DNA of 64,000 nt from JBFMDH01 sp044868105 (GCA_044868105.1 JBIOWC010000196.1:1-64000); one strand, 5' to 3'. Shown: positions 26,050-34,971, counted from the stretch's first letter. The notes: a model not told the origin generated them from the letters alone. Program-made: numbers and translations.

Positions 26050-27135
26050 TTATTTCACGGCTGCTACCAGTTCATTAATTCTGAGTTTGACGGCGCTGGC
26101 AAATCCTGCGACTTCTTCATCGCTTGCGCCGGCGGCTTTAAATGCATCCTGCAATTGTTCGGGCGTCAGTTTCCCGATGATACCGGCAAACCATTTGACA
26201 TGGGCAATCGGCATTTTCTCCAAGACCCCGGACATCACGCCGCCATAAGTGAAATCAATCTTTTTCTTGCCCACTCGCTCAATGAATTTCTGTTTCGAGT
26301 AATCTTTCACATCCCATTTATTGTGCTTGAAGACCGAGCCGCTTTTGCCTAATGAGCCGCCCCAGTCTGCCGTAATGTACCATTCATTGATGGTCGAGCC
26401 ATCGGCATCATACATGCCTAAGACTTCATTGTTATCTTCTTTGGTGTCCCAGTTGTTCAGCAGCATGATGAGCATCACGAGTCCTGAAAATTCTTTGGTG
26501 TTGCTAAACGGATTCGATACCCAGGACCAGGGTTTGTTGCGGCGGGCGATATTTTCCGGGCGTTTTTCAAACATCGCATTTTTGAATGAGCCATCTTTCC
26601 CGACATAAGGTTTGGCGCGGTCTAAACCTTTCACGCCGTTAATCTGACCAGAGGCGACAAAATAACTCTCTTCAACCATATAGCCGCAAGCCCAGACGAT
26701 GCGACTGCAAGCGACTTCGGCATGGACTTCTTCGGCAAATTTGACATTCCACTTGACGCCGTTGGCATCGGTAACTTTGATTTTGGGATTGGTTCCCGAT
26801 GAATCTTCTTTATCGAAGGTGAAGGGCGCTTTAGGCGCTTGTTCTTCGCTGCCAATGCCCCAATACAAGTTGAGCGACGAGACGTCGCCCCGGTCTTGAA
26901 ATAACGCCGGTTTGCCGGTGGCAACCGGGGCTTTCATGGGCATTGCCGGAGCAGATTCCACGGCCGGTTCAGACTTTTTGCTTTCTTTAGCAATTTTTTT
27001 ATTCTCTTTTTTATCCTCATTTTTCAGTTTGTTCTTTTGCGCAGCATTCGCGCTAAAACCGGCTGGTGCAAAAATGTTGGTCAGCCCTAATAACACCACG
27101 AGCAAAAACGTAAACGATGGTTTTTTATTGAACAT
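26050..27135 (-). CDS. Secreted protein with kinase-like (FAM20/HipA-type) motif order
   Basis: 361 residues with a Sec signal peptide ending near SANA, then a Lys/Glu-rich linker to about residue 75. I read a kinase-like order: VKF with Lys132, a Glu in the next helix (HAEVACSRIVWACGY, Glu140), LLNNWDTKEDNN (Asp230, Asn235 as a catalytic loop) and ADWGGSLG (Asp257 as a DFG-like site). The last 50 residues form a helical tail. Families with this pattern include secreted FAM20-like kinases and HipA-like folds. This is inference from motif order only; the protein is otherwise an uncharacterised secreted protein. GGAGG precedes the ATG. Confidence 0.5.
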   Translation of the reverse strand: MFNKKPSFTFLLVVLLGLTNIFAPAGFSANAAQKNKLKNEDKKENKKIAKESKKSEPAVESAPAMPMKAPVATGKPALFQDRGDVSSLNLYWGIGSEEQAPKAPFTFDKEDSSGTNPKIKVTDANGVKWNVKFAEEVHAEVACSRIVWACGYMVEESYFVASGQINGVKGLDRAKPYVGKDGSFKNAMFEKRPENIARRNKPWSWVSNPFSNTKEFSGLVMLIMLLNNWDTKEDNNEVLGMYDADGSTINEWYITADWGGSLGKSGSVFKHNKWDVKDYSKQKFIERVGKKKIDFTYGGVMSGVLEKMPIAHVKWFAGIIGKLTPEQLQDAFKAAGASDEEVAGFASAVKLRINELVAAVK

Positions 27136-27616
27136 TTATATTTCCTCCATTGTCGAATCTTAAGCGCAGCGATTCTACAAGTAATTTAATAAATCTCAAA
27201 GAGTAAGGTGAAAAACGGTTTCTAAAAACGAACCGTCACAATACGGCGATTACGGTATTCCCTTTTCGTCAGCAGACCAGGCGCCTGAGGTGACCTCCTG
27301 CGCGGCTTTCTTTGACTAGTGGCAATCACCGGAAATTCATGTCGCGTCCGGTTACTTTAAGGATGAACGCCAGGTGATGAAGAGCGTTTACCCTTTATTG
27401 CCGAGGTGGCATATAACGATGCGAGCAATCGGATGTTGGTTCTGTCAACTCATCCTTCATTCACCGAATCGGCACACAAAGTTGAATGCCGAAAGGAGAA
27501 AGTTGCTGAACCTCGCGCCATATTACTGCCTGCAGAGAATGTTTTTTCGGGGTTCAGGCAGCGCCGGCATCCAGCGAAAGCGCCGCCTGGTCAGCAGCAG
27601 TTTGCTTGACGAATGT
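27136..27616. other. Spacer between the secreted protein and the carbohydrate locus
   Basis: No gene seen; the plus-strand open frame over 27374-27685 runs into the LarA gene and has no coding character. A weak hairpin ACGGTT/AACCGT lies at 27215-27236. The stretch holds the promoter of the gene ending at 26050 and the 3' end of the long minus-strand locus, for which I see no clear terminator. Confidence 0.45.
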
Positions 27617-28894
27617 TTACAGGGTGGGATTTTCGCTTTGAGATTTCAGGCGATAGAGCAGTTCGCCAGCTTTTGGAACAAATAAAATCCCTTCGTCTTC
27701 GCGCCCTTGCCACTCTTCAAGAGTGATTTGATTCGGATTTAAATAATCAAGCCCGACACGCCGACAGCGGGCTTCGGAAATCTGTGTGGCAAGCGTCACC
27801 TTAATGCGCGGCGTTTCCGTTCCAGTCGCCGCATCGTAGGTGCCCAGGCCGCGCAGATGGGTGCTATGCGCCAGCACGCCGCCGGGATAATCTTTGAATC
27901 GTTGCCATTGTTTTTGAAAATAATCGCGCACATGATAGCCAATTTCATCAATCAGCACGCCGTGCGTATAACTGATTTCATTGATATGGGGCGCGTAAAT
28001 AATGATTTCGCCACCATCGGCAATCACCGGTTCCAGTTTGTACATGCCCTTGGCCGCCGTCCAAATATCTTCGTACATTTGCGGCATCACCGAGAGCGCT
28101 CGCTTAAAGGGTTTCTCAACCCAGCGAATATGTAAGCGCGCCGAAAGTTCTGCGGCTCGCGCATAGGCTTCTTCGGGCAGACCGATGAAAAGACCGGCTA
28201 AGGCTTCGCCTTTGACCACCAGCGAAAAACAGAGTTTGGGTTTATGGATTAATGATGCGGCGCGATCAATAACCCGGCGCACCGGCGTATAGGGCGAGCC
28301 GATGACCGAATAACTGGTAATCATCGCGCCGAGCCAATGCGAAAAATTAATCACCTCTGCGCCGCCGATGCCGGGAAAGAAATATTTATTGCCGCCGGAA
28401 AAACCGACAACTTCATGCGGGAAGGTTGGCCCGCAAATTATCAGTTGGTCGTAATCTAAAATTAAGCGATTGAGTCGCACATCAACCGCTTCGCGCATCA
28501 AGCCGTCGGTCAACTCGGCGATTTCGTGAGCTTTGATTTCGCCAAGACTCACAAACGTTTCCGGGCTGTCCCAACGGTGATTGAAAACGCCCACCTTCGC
28601 GTAACGCCCGGCGCGCGCTTCGGCCGTCACACCCAGCAATTGATTGATGGCCGGTTCTGAAAGAGGCTGGTGGGTGCCGAGGGCGATGAGGTAATCCAAC
28701 TGCGCGACCCGCCGGTTGAGCAAGTCAAAAAAGAGGCGAAACATCAAAGGAATCGGCGCGGTGCGGGTTCTGTCGGGAATGATAATTAACACACGCCGAT
28801 GGTCGAGCAGCAGGCTTTCGAGCGCCGTCGCCATTAACGCTTTTGTCTCGGCTTCCGAAAGGAAGCCATCTTCGCTGCCTTTGCCAATCACCAA
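27617..28894 (-). CDS. LarA-family nickel-pincer racemase/epimerase
   Basis: 425 residues. LarA signatures are intact: DRTRTAP (Asp41, Arg44), ALGTHQPLS (His75), FPHEVVGFSGGNK with His160 and Lys170. The ten-residue spacing between the last two equals that of His174 and Lys184 in lactate racemase, where the lysine holds the nickel-pincer cofactor. Known family: lactate racemase and related 2-hydroxyacid racemases or epimerases. The cofactor genes larB, larC and larE are not in the window. Its place directly after the FAH-family hydrolase suggests it acts on a 2-hydroxyacid product of that step, such as L-lactate. It is the last gene of the locus. Confidence 0.85.
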   Translation of the reverse strand: MVIGKGSEDGFLSEAETKALMATALESLLLDHRRVLIIIPDRTRTAPIPLMFRLFFDLLNRRVAQLDYLIALGTHQPLSEPAINQLLGVTAEARAGRYAKVGVFNHRWDSPETFVSLGEIKAHEIAELTDGLMREAVDVRLNRLILDYDQLIICGPTFPHEVVGFSGGNKYFFPGIGGAEVINFSHWLGAMITSYSVIGSPYTPVRRVIDRAASLIHKPKLCFSLVVKGEALAGLFIGLPEEAYARAAELSARLHIRWVEKPFKRALSVMPQMYEDIWTAAKGMYKLEPVIADGGEIIIYAPHINEISYTHGVLIDEIGYHVRDYFQKQWQRFKDYPGGVLAHSTHLRGLGTYDAATGTETPRIKVTLATQISEARCRRVGLDYLNPNQITLEEWQGREDEGILFVPKAGELLYRLKSQSENPTL

Positions 28895-28973
28895 GGGATC
28901 TCTTCTCCTTCAATCGTCACCGTCAAGTACGACTCAGTACGGGAAAGTTTAATCAGCAACCATCAACGCCTGG

Positions 28974-29906
28974 CTATCTGTCTTCTGCTGCAACGACCGG
29001 ATTGCGCAGCGTGCCCAGTTTTTCGATGGTCACTTCAAACACATCACCGGCTTTTAAGAGCACCGGCGGTTTGCGAAAAATGCCTACGCCTTCGGGCGTG
29101 CCTGTCGCAATCACATCACCCGGTTCAAGCGTGATGCCTTGCGAAATGTAGGATACCAGATAGGCAATTTTAAAAATCATCTTCGCGGTATTTGATGATT
29201 GCATCACCTCGCCGTTCAAACGCCCTTCGATGTTGAGCGCTTGCACATCTTCGATTTCATCGCGCGTCGTAATCAGGGGACCGAGCGGCGCAAAGCTATC
29301 AAGCCCCTTGCCGCGCACCCATTGCCCGTCACCGAATTGTAAATCGCGAGCACTCACATCGTTAATCAATGAATAACCGAAAACAAAATTCAGCGCCTCC
29401 GCTTCGCTTACCCGTTTGGCGCGACGACCGATGATGACCGCGAGTTCCGCTTCGTAGTCCACCTGAGCGCTGATGGTCGGCAGCACAATGGGCGCGTTGT
29501 GCGCGCTCAAGGCATTCGGCAGTTTATTAAAAATAAGCGGCGCGGCGGGCGGTTCCGACCCGCCTTCAATCGCGTGATCGGCATAGTTGCGCCCGATGGC
29601 GAGCATCTTACCCGGAATGACCGGCGGCAAAAACTCGACGTCGTCAACGGCAAAAGCCAGCCCTTCATCTAGCAAATTTTCGTCGGCCTGCGCTTCATTG
29701 ACCAGGGCGCTGATTTCCATAAGCGCCTCGTCGCCGCCGCCGATAATTTCCATCATATCGTTGCTTTCAAGCAACCAGCTTGAAGCCTGTCCGCTTGTCG
29801 GGCTCAAAGCCCGCACCAGCGCCGCAAGGTCCAGCAATTTTTCTTCTCTGAGAATGCCAATGCGTCGCCTGTTTGATTCAGCGATTTTAAATTGTGCGAG
29901 TTTCAT
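28974..29906 (-). CDS. FAH-family hydrolase (2,4-diketo-3-deoxy-sugar-acid hydrolase type)
   Basis: 310 residues with the FAH fold: a small N-terminal domain, then GRNYADHA, the metal ligands in VDYEAELAVIIG (two Glu) and NDVSARD (Asp), KGLDSFAPLGP, and ATGTPEGVG. Known relatives are 2,4-diketo-3-deoxy-L-fuconate hydrolase, which gives pyruvate and L-lactate, and 2-hydroxyhepta-diene-dioate isomerases. The locus has two fucosidase families and a downstream LarA-type racemase, so the fuconate hydrolase role is favoured. The dispersed hairpin element lies just upstream, 20 bases from the ATG. Confidence 0.8.
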   Translation of the reverse strand: MKLAQFKIAESNRRRIGILREEKLLDLAALVRALSPTSGQASSWLLESNDMMEIIGGGDEALMEISALVNEAQADENLLDEGLAFAVDDVEFLPPVIPGKMLAIGRNYADHAIEGGSEPPAAPLIFNKLPNALSAHNAPIVLPTISAQVDYEAELAVIIGRRAKRVSEAEALNFVFGYSLINDVSARDLQFGDGQWVRGKGLDSFAPLGPLITTRDEIEDVQALNIEGRLNGEVMQSSNTAKMIFKIAYLVSYISQGITLEPGDVIATGTPEGVGIFRKPPVLLKAGDVFEVTIEKLGTLRNPVVAAEDR

Positions 29907-29926
29907 TTCAGTGTTCCTCTCAAATC

Positions 29927-30115
29927 AGGAATTAGGAGTTAGGATGTAGGAATTAGGATATAGGAGTTGGGGAGGTAGAGGATTTAATGTTTCACCCGCC
30001 TGTTGACTTGAAACAGGCTCCAGTAGCCAGTTACGAGACCGTAGCAGTTCTACTTCATCCCTTCCGTATGCTGTATCCTAATTCCCATTTCCTAATTCCT
30101 ATATCCTACATCCTA
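29927..30115. repeat. Dispersed TAGGA-armed hairpin element, copy B
   Basis: The left arm is a string of TAGGA-type words (29927-29966) and the right arm their complements (30075-30115). The core at 30012-30034 reads AACAGGCTCCAG then TAGCCAGTTAC, matching copy A at 20 of 23 positions. The CTA at 30113-30115 is the stop codon of the permease gene on the minus strand. Copy A sits in the same place relative to genes but with its core in the opposite sense to transcription. Confidence 0.75.
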
Positions 30116-31054
30116 GCTAGCGGTTTCAAGTCGGCGACGTTGAAATTCGTCAAAGGTCACGGCCAGCACGATGACGGCGCCGATGATGACCTGTTGCGTA
30201 AACGACGAAATGCCGAGCAGATTCGCGCCGTTTGCCAGTACGCCCATAATCAACGAGCCGATAATTGTACCAATAACGGTTCCTTGCCCGCCGGCAAGTG
30301 AGCCGCCCCCGATGACGACGGCGGCGATAACGCGCAGTTCATAACCCTCGCCCGCGGTTGGTTGCCCGGTTACGAGCCGCGCCGATTCAATAGCTCCTGC
30401 CAAACCGGCAAGCGCCCCGAGAATGACGTAGAACATAATTTGATAACGCGAAACGCGAACCCCTGCGTAACGCGCCGCTTCGACATTACTGCCGATGGCA
30501 TAACAATAACGACCCGCCTGGGTGCGGGTAAGCAAAAAATGGATGACCAGCGCGACCACCAGAACAATCAGTAGCGGCACAGGAAACACGCCAAACAGGT
30601 TGCCTTCGGCGAGATAACCGAAACTGTTTGGCAAACCGACAACCGCCGTGCCATCGGTGATGAGTAAAGCGACGCCGCGATAAATTCCCATCGCCCCCAG
30701 CGTGACAATAAACGGCGGGATTTTGAGCATCGCCACCGCCGTTCCGTTAATGATTCCAAACATCGCGCCCGCCGCTATACAGACCAGGATTCCCAAAAGC
30801 ACCGGAGCGCCAGCGACCATCGAGAGCGCGCCAAGCACAGCGGTCAACGCCATCATCGAACCGACCGACAGGTCTATGCCGCCTGCGACCATCACCATCG
30901 TCATGCCGATTGCCATGGTGGTAATCACTGCCGTCTGCCGCGCGACCCCGGCAAGGTTACCGGCGGAAAGAAATTTTGGCTCAAGCACGGCAATCAGAGT
31001 GCAGAGCGCCAGCAAGCTGACAAAAGGTAGAAAGCGTTTAATCCAATCCGACAT
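30113..31054 (-). CDS. Sugar ABC transporter permease, RbsC type
   Basis: 313 residues, eight to ten membrane helices and the BPD_transp_2 signature GMTMVMVAGGIDLSVGSMM, then IIGALAGLAGAI-like helices. Known role: membrane channel of CUT2 monosaccharide importers. The ATPase (165 bases upstream) and the binding protein complete the system. Its stop codon comes from the hairpin element. GAGGAA precedes the ATG. The sugar is likely one released by the glycosidases of this locus, such as L-fucose, arabinose or galactose, but this is inferred from context. Confidence 0.92.
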   Translation of the reverse strand: MSDWIKRFLPFVSLLALCTLIAVLEPKFLSAGNLAGVARQTAVITTMAIGMTMVMVAGGIDLSVGSMMALTAVLGALSMVAGAPVLLGILVCIAAGAMFGIINGTAVAMLKIPPFIVTLGAMGIYRGVALLITDGTAVVGLPNSFGYLAEGNLFGVFPVPLLIVLVVALVIHFLLTRTQAGRYCYAIGSNVEAARYAGVRVSRYQIMFYVILGALAGLAGAIESARLVTGQPTAGEGYELRVIAAVVIGGGSLAGGQGTVIGTIIGSLIMGVLANGANLLGISSFTQQVIIGAVIVLAVTFDEFQRRRLETAS

Positions 31055-31219
31055 GGTTTCCTCTTGAGGGTTATTCAGCCTCGTTAGGCGAACGCCCGCT
31101 CATCCGTTTCATCCATTTCATCCGAGAACAAATTTTCAATCTTCGCTTGTACGTCGTTAGCTTTTAGGGCGAACACTGAAGGGCGGTGATTTCCCTGGCG
31201 CTTATTCATTTTTAGCAAC

Positions 31220-32758
31220 TTAAACTTCAGATGAAAACTCAGGCTCTGCATGCTTGACCTCTTCAACCGCCGCATAGCGCAACACCTCTTCCTGAGTAGT
31301 CTTGCGCGCTTCAAGTTCTGCAACTAAACGTCCGCGTCGCATGACGAGAATGCGGTTTGCCATGCCAAGCAACTCCGGCAAGTCCGATGAAACCATCACC
31401 ACTGCGGCGCCCGCTTCGGTCAATTGATTGATGGCGCGATAAATTTCGGCGCGCGCCGCCACATCAACGCCGCGTGTCGGTTCATCAAGCAGAAAGACTT
31501 GCGAACCGGCAAATAGCCAACGCCCCAATAAAACTTTCTGTTGATTGCCGCCGCTCAGTCGCGCCACAGTCTTCGCCGGGTCAGGCGGGCGAATATGCAG
31601 TTTATCAATATACTGGCGAGCCGTTTCCTGCTCGCGTTTGTGACTGAGCCGCCAACCCTTAATCAGCGCGCGAACATTGGCAAGGGTGAGATTGTGCGCC
31701 AGCGACAGGTTAAGACACAGACCTGTATGCTTGCGGTCTTCCGTCAGTAAACCTAACCCCTGGGAGACGGAGCGCGCCGGTTGCCCCATAGAAAGCGGCG
31801 ACCCATTTAAACGGATTTCGCCGCCGTCGGCCAGTCGCGCGCCGAAAATTGTTTCGACCAATTCCGTGCGTCCGGCTCCGGCGAGTCCCGCAATACCCAC
31901 CACTTCACCAGCGCGCACGTTAAAGGTCACCTCGGCAAATTTTCCGGCCAGCGTCAGCCGCTCAACGCTCAATCGCAGTTCACCGACTTGAGTTTGGCGG
32001 GGCGGAAATATCTCTTTGAGTTCACGACCGGCCATGTAACGGATCACTTCATCTATTGAAAGTTCGCCCCAGGCGCCTGAATAGACCGCTTGCCCGTCGC
32101 GCAAGATGGTCACCCGGTCGGCAATCGCATCGAGTTCTTCAAGGCGATGCGAGATATAGATGATGGCGAGCCCGCGCGATTTGAGGTCACCAATCAAGCG
32201 AAACAGTTCTTCTACTTCGCGGGTGGTTAGCGAAGAGGTTGGTTCATCCATCACCAGGATGCGCCGGGCTTCCAAAGTGGCGCGCATAATTTCGACCACT
32301 TGACGGTGCGCGGCACTCAACCGTCCGACGATGGCTTGCGGGTCAAGATTGAAGCCGTATTCCGAGAGCAAGCGGGCCGCCTGGTCATTCAATTTGCGCC
32401 GATTGATAACAGCGAGCGGCGTGAAACTGAGGGGTTCACGCCCAAGAAAAATATTTTCCGCGACCGTGAGATGCGGCGCGAGCGCGAGTTCCTGATAAAT
32501 CATGGCGATACCTTCAGCGAGCGCCGCTGCCGGGTGAGCCAGTCGCGTGGGACGGCCTTCAATTAAAATCTCACCGCCATCGGGCTGATAAACGCCCGCG
32601 AGAATTTTCATCAAGGTGGATTTGCCCGCGCCGTTTTCACCGACGAGCGCATGAACTTCGCCCGCCCCGGCCGACAGATTGACCTCAGTGAGAACGGTAT
32701 TTCCGGCAAATGATTTGGTAATGCGGCGCATTTCCAGCGCCGGTGTAATTGAAGTCAT
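31220..32758 (-). CDS. Sugar ABC transporter ATPase, RbsA type (two ATPase domains)
   Basis: 512 residues with tandem ABC domains. The first has Walker A GENGAGKST and Walker B ILVMDEPTSSL, but its signature reads LSAAHRQ. The second has GLAGAGRTE in place of Walker A and a good signature LSGGNQQK with VFLLDEPTRG. One sound and one degenerate site is the rule for CUT2 ATPases. The other parts of the importer lie on both sides. A nested repeat element and a SUKH-like gene separate it from the binding-protein gene. Confidence 0.93.
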   Translation of the reverse strand: MTSITPALEMRRITKSFAGNTVLTEVNLSAGAGEVHALVGENGAGKSTLMKILAGVYQPDGGEILIEGRPTRLAHPAAALAEGIAMIYQELALAPHLTVAENIFLGREPLSFTPLAVINRRKLNDQAARLLSEYGFNLDPQAIVGRLSAAHRQVVEIMRATLEARRILVMDEPTSSLTTREVEELFRLIGDLKSRGLAIIYISHRLEELDAIADRVTILRDGQAVYSGAWGELSIDEVIRYMAGRELKEIFPPRQTQVGELRLSVERLTLAGKFAEVTFNVRAGEVVGIAGLAGAGRTELVETIFGARLADGGEIRLNGSPLSMGQPARSVSQGLGLLTEDRKHTGLCLNLSLAHNLTLANVRALIKGWRLSHKREQETARQYIDKLHIRPPDPAKTVARLSGGNQQKVLLGRWLFAGSQVFLLDEPTRGVDVAARAEIYRAINQLTEAGAAVVMVSSDLPELLGMANRILVMRRGRLVAELEARKTTQEEVLRYAAVEEVKHAEPEFSSEV

Positions 32759-33066
32759 GGATGATCTTTAAAAATCAAAAAATATTTTCTAAAAGCCCCG
32801 AAGGGGCGAGATTCAATAGCTTAGGGCAACGCCCGGAGAAATGCAGGTCTCGGTTCTCAAGCCCTGAAAGGGCGACATTAGCTACCCCGATTTATTTCGC
32901 CCTTTCAGGGCTTTTCGTTTTCATGCCCGACATTTCCCGGCGCGATACGCCGGGCTATTGAATTGCGCCCTTTCAGGGCTTCGCTCAACTTTATAAAACC
33001 GAACAAGGCTACTTACTTTCGGTGATTGAACATTCGCAATGCAGCGACCGGATTCATCATATGCGA
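32759..33066. other. Spacer filled by a nested repeat element
   Basis: No gene. Most of the spacer is the inverted-repeat element at 32793-32982. It splits the sugar importer operon upstream of the ATPase. Confidence 0.65.
32793..32982. repeat. Nested inverted repeat of GCCCTGAAAGGGC mini-hairpins
   Basis: Four mini-hairpins are seen: GCCCC-GAA-GGGGC at 32795-32807, GCCCT-GAA-AGGGC at 32861-32873, and the reverse form at 32899-32911 and 32967-32979. The outer units (about 32793-32845 and 32925-32982) are inverted copies: each mini-hairpin is followed by ATTCAATAGC, a second G/C-rich hairpin and GAAATG. Elements with this core are known as dispersed non-coding repeats in several bacterial phyla. 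Confidence 0.75.
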
Positions 33067-33729
33067 TTAAATATTCTGTTCGACCCACAAAAAAAAGGGA
33101 TCGTTAGAATTAGCATCATCCATTTTTGAAGGATACTTCACGATTTCATCAGCCAATTGGGGAATAGTAACGGAAAACGTATTTCTTACCCAATCCTGAT
33201 AGGCGATGTTTGGATATACGAAGGTTTCATCAGCCGAATCCACATTGGGTGGTTTGTTGAAATTTTCGCTCCAACAAATCTCATCGTAACCGATGGCTAA
33301 GAGTCGCAGAAAATCAATAGGATCATCTGCCAATACACACACTAAGTCAGAGCCAGATCCCGACCCAAGATGCACTATTCTCTGTTTGTCATCGTTGTCT
33401 AACCAAAAAGCTGCCCTTGATCCATCGGCGCCAGTTTTTGCAAAAACACACAAGCGATTTAGTACTTCCGGTTTTTCATGACCAAACCAGTGCTTTAAGT
33501 TGCTATTGCCTTCTGCAAGGAACTCGATATTAGTTCCTACTGGCCTTTCGTATTCAGCCCATTCTGTTTTGAGCTTATTCTCCAAGAAGAGGTACCCGAT
33601 TCGTCGGCCATCATTTGTAATGATAAACAGACCGTTACTTTCGATCCACGAAAACAGTAGTTCAAGAGGTTTCGGAATATACATATTTGGAAGCAGGGTA
33701 CTAGCGAGTTCATCATATAGTGTTGCCAT
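33067..33729 (-). CDS. SMI1/KNR4 (SUKH)-like protein, probable immunity-type
   Basis: 220 residues. The middle has the SUKH look: WLDNDDKQRIVHLGSGSG, then VCVLADDPIDFLRLLAIGYDE. SUKH proteins are often antitoxins that block contact-dependent or polymorphic toxins. The gene is visibly richer in A and T than its neighbours and sits between the ATPase and binding protein of a sugar importer, next to a repeat element. This points to an insertion into an older operon. No toxin gene is next to it. It starts 43 bases after the binding-protein gene, so it may be expressed with that operon. Confidence 0.6.
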   Translation of the reverse strand: MATLYDELASTLLPNMYIPKPLELLFSWIESNGLFIITNDGRRIGYLFLENKLKTEWAEYERPVGTNIEFLAEGNSNLKHWFGHEKPEVLNRLCVFAKTGADGSRAAFWLDNDDKQRIVHLGSGSGSDLVCVLADDPIDFLRLLAIGYDEICWSENFNKPPNVDSADETFVYPNIAYQDWVRNTFSVTIPQLADEIVKYPSKMDDANSNDPFFLWVEQNI

Positions 33730-33772
33730 CGGTTAAATCCCGCTTGCTGTACATTAGATTTGACGAAGTTTT

Positions 33773-34726
33773 TTACGGCGCTTTAAGCAGCTTCTGCATG
33801 TCGTCCGTATTGATATTTTCTTTGGTCAGTAGCTTCACGCCGGTATCGAGCACGCGCGGCGGCGTCTGTCCGTTGAGTTTAGCAACCAGACTTTTCACGC
33901 CTTCGTAGCCCATCTTAAAAGGGTCTTGCAAAACCAGCGAATCAATCGCGCCGCCGTTTAAATCGTCAATTAAATTGGGACTGGAATCGAAACCGACCAG
34001 CACAACTTTACCCGCGAGTCCTTTTTGTTTGATGGCCTGCACAGCGCCCACCGTCGAAGATTCATTGGACGCAAAGAAGCCATTTAAATCAGCGTTCGCC
34101 GTCAAAATATCGGTCGCGCGGTCTAAGGATTTCGCGCGGTCGGCATCGCCATATTGAAAAGCGACAATTTGAATGCCGGGATATTTCTGTTTGATGGTTT
34201 CCTGAAAACCTTGCTCGCGCTGGTCTGTGGAAACCGACCCGGCCTTGACGCCGAGTATCGCGACTTTCCCTTTGCCGCCCAGTTTTTCAGCCAGGCGTTC
34301 AGCCGCGACCACGCCGCCTTGATGATTATCCGTCGCCACATAGTTCAGATAATTTTCGGTGCTGATGCCGGAATCGAATATGGTTACGGGGATGCCTTCT
34401 TTGCTGGCGCGTTCAACGACCGGAACCAGCGCTTCGCCGTGTGACGGAGCGAGCACGATGCCATCAACCCGCCTATTTATAGCGTCTTCGACAATATTGA
34501 TTTGCCCAGTGTAATCGGTCTCTTGAGCCGGGCCTTTCCACATCACTTCGACATTTAATTCTTTGCCAGCCGCTTCCGCGCCGGCGTGAACCGTTTGCCA
34601 GAAGAAATGCGACACCCCTTTGGGGATGACGGCAATGACTCTTTTGCCGCCGCCTTCGCGACGACAGGCCGGGGCAAACAGGCAAACGAGAATGAGCATT
34701 AACAGCATAAGTTTTAATCTATTCAT
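33773..34726 (-). CDS. Sugar ABC transporter substrate-binding protein, RbsB type
   Basis: 317 residues with a signal peptide ending APAC, so probably a lipoprotein. Peripla_BP_4 fold: AVIPKGVSHFFWQTV at the start, VDGIVLAPSHGEALV, TIFDSGIS and VGFDSSPNLIDDL. Known role: captures a monosaccharide in the periplasm for the CUT2 importer. GAGGAA precedes the ATG. A 25-bp tandem repeat lies about 110-160 bases upstream and may be an operator. It opens the importer operon that continues, through the SUKH-like gene, to the ATPase and permease. Confidence 0.92.
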   Translation of the reverse strand: MNRLKLMLLMLILVCLFAPACRREGGGKRVIAVIPKGVSHFFWQTVHAGAEAAGKELNVEVMWKGPAQETDYTGQINIVEDAINRRVDGIVLAPSHGEALVPVVERASKEGIPVTIFDSGISTENYLNYVATDNHQGGVVAAERLAEKLGGKGKVAILGVKAGSVSTDQREQGFQETIKQKYPGIQIVAFQYGDADRAKSLDRATDILTANADLNGFFASNESSTVGAVQAIKQKGLAGKVVLVGFDSSPNLIDDLNGGAIDSLVLQDPFKMGYEGVKSLVAKLNGQTPPRVLDTGVKLLTKENINTDDMQKLLKAP

Positions 34727-34835
34727 AATTCCTCTTTAGAGCGCGTCTTAGGAGATGGTGACGATGCCTTGTCCATTCTCCATTGTCGGACAGAAGAAAA
34801 TACCTGCGAAAAACCCTGAAAAAACCTTAAGCAAT

Positions 34836-34885
34836 TTACCATTAAATCACGGTCTTTGACTTACCATTAAATCGCCGTCTTTGAC
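34836..34885. repeat. 25-bp tandem repeat upstream of the binding-protein gene
   Basis: The units at 34836-34860 and 34861-34885 each begin TTACCATTAAATC and end GTCTTTGAC, with two differences. A double copy at this place suggests a regulator binding site. Confidence 0.55.
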
Positions 34886-34971
34886 CGCTTCCTCAACCTC
34901 GGCAATGGGTTTCTCTGCTTCTCTGGTTTTTCAAAAATCGCGCGAACAGTAGTGCAAACGGCCAATGAATA

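Noticed and set aside
27374..27685. Plus-strand open frame of 103 codons
   Set aside because: It overlaps the end of the LarA gene, has no ribosome site and no recognisable composition.
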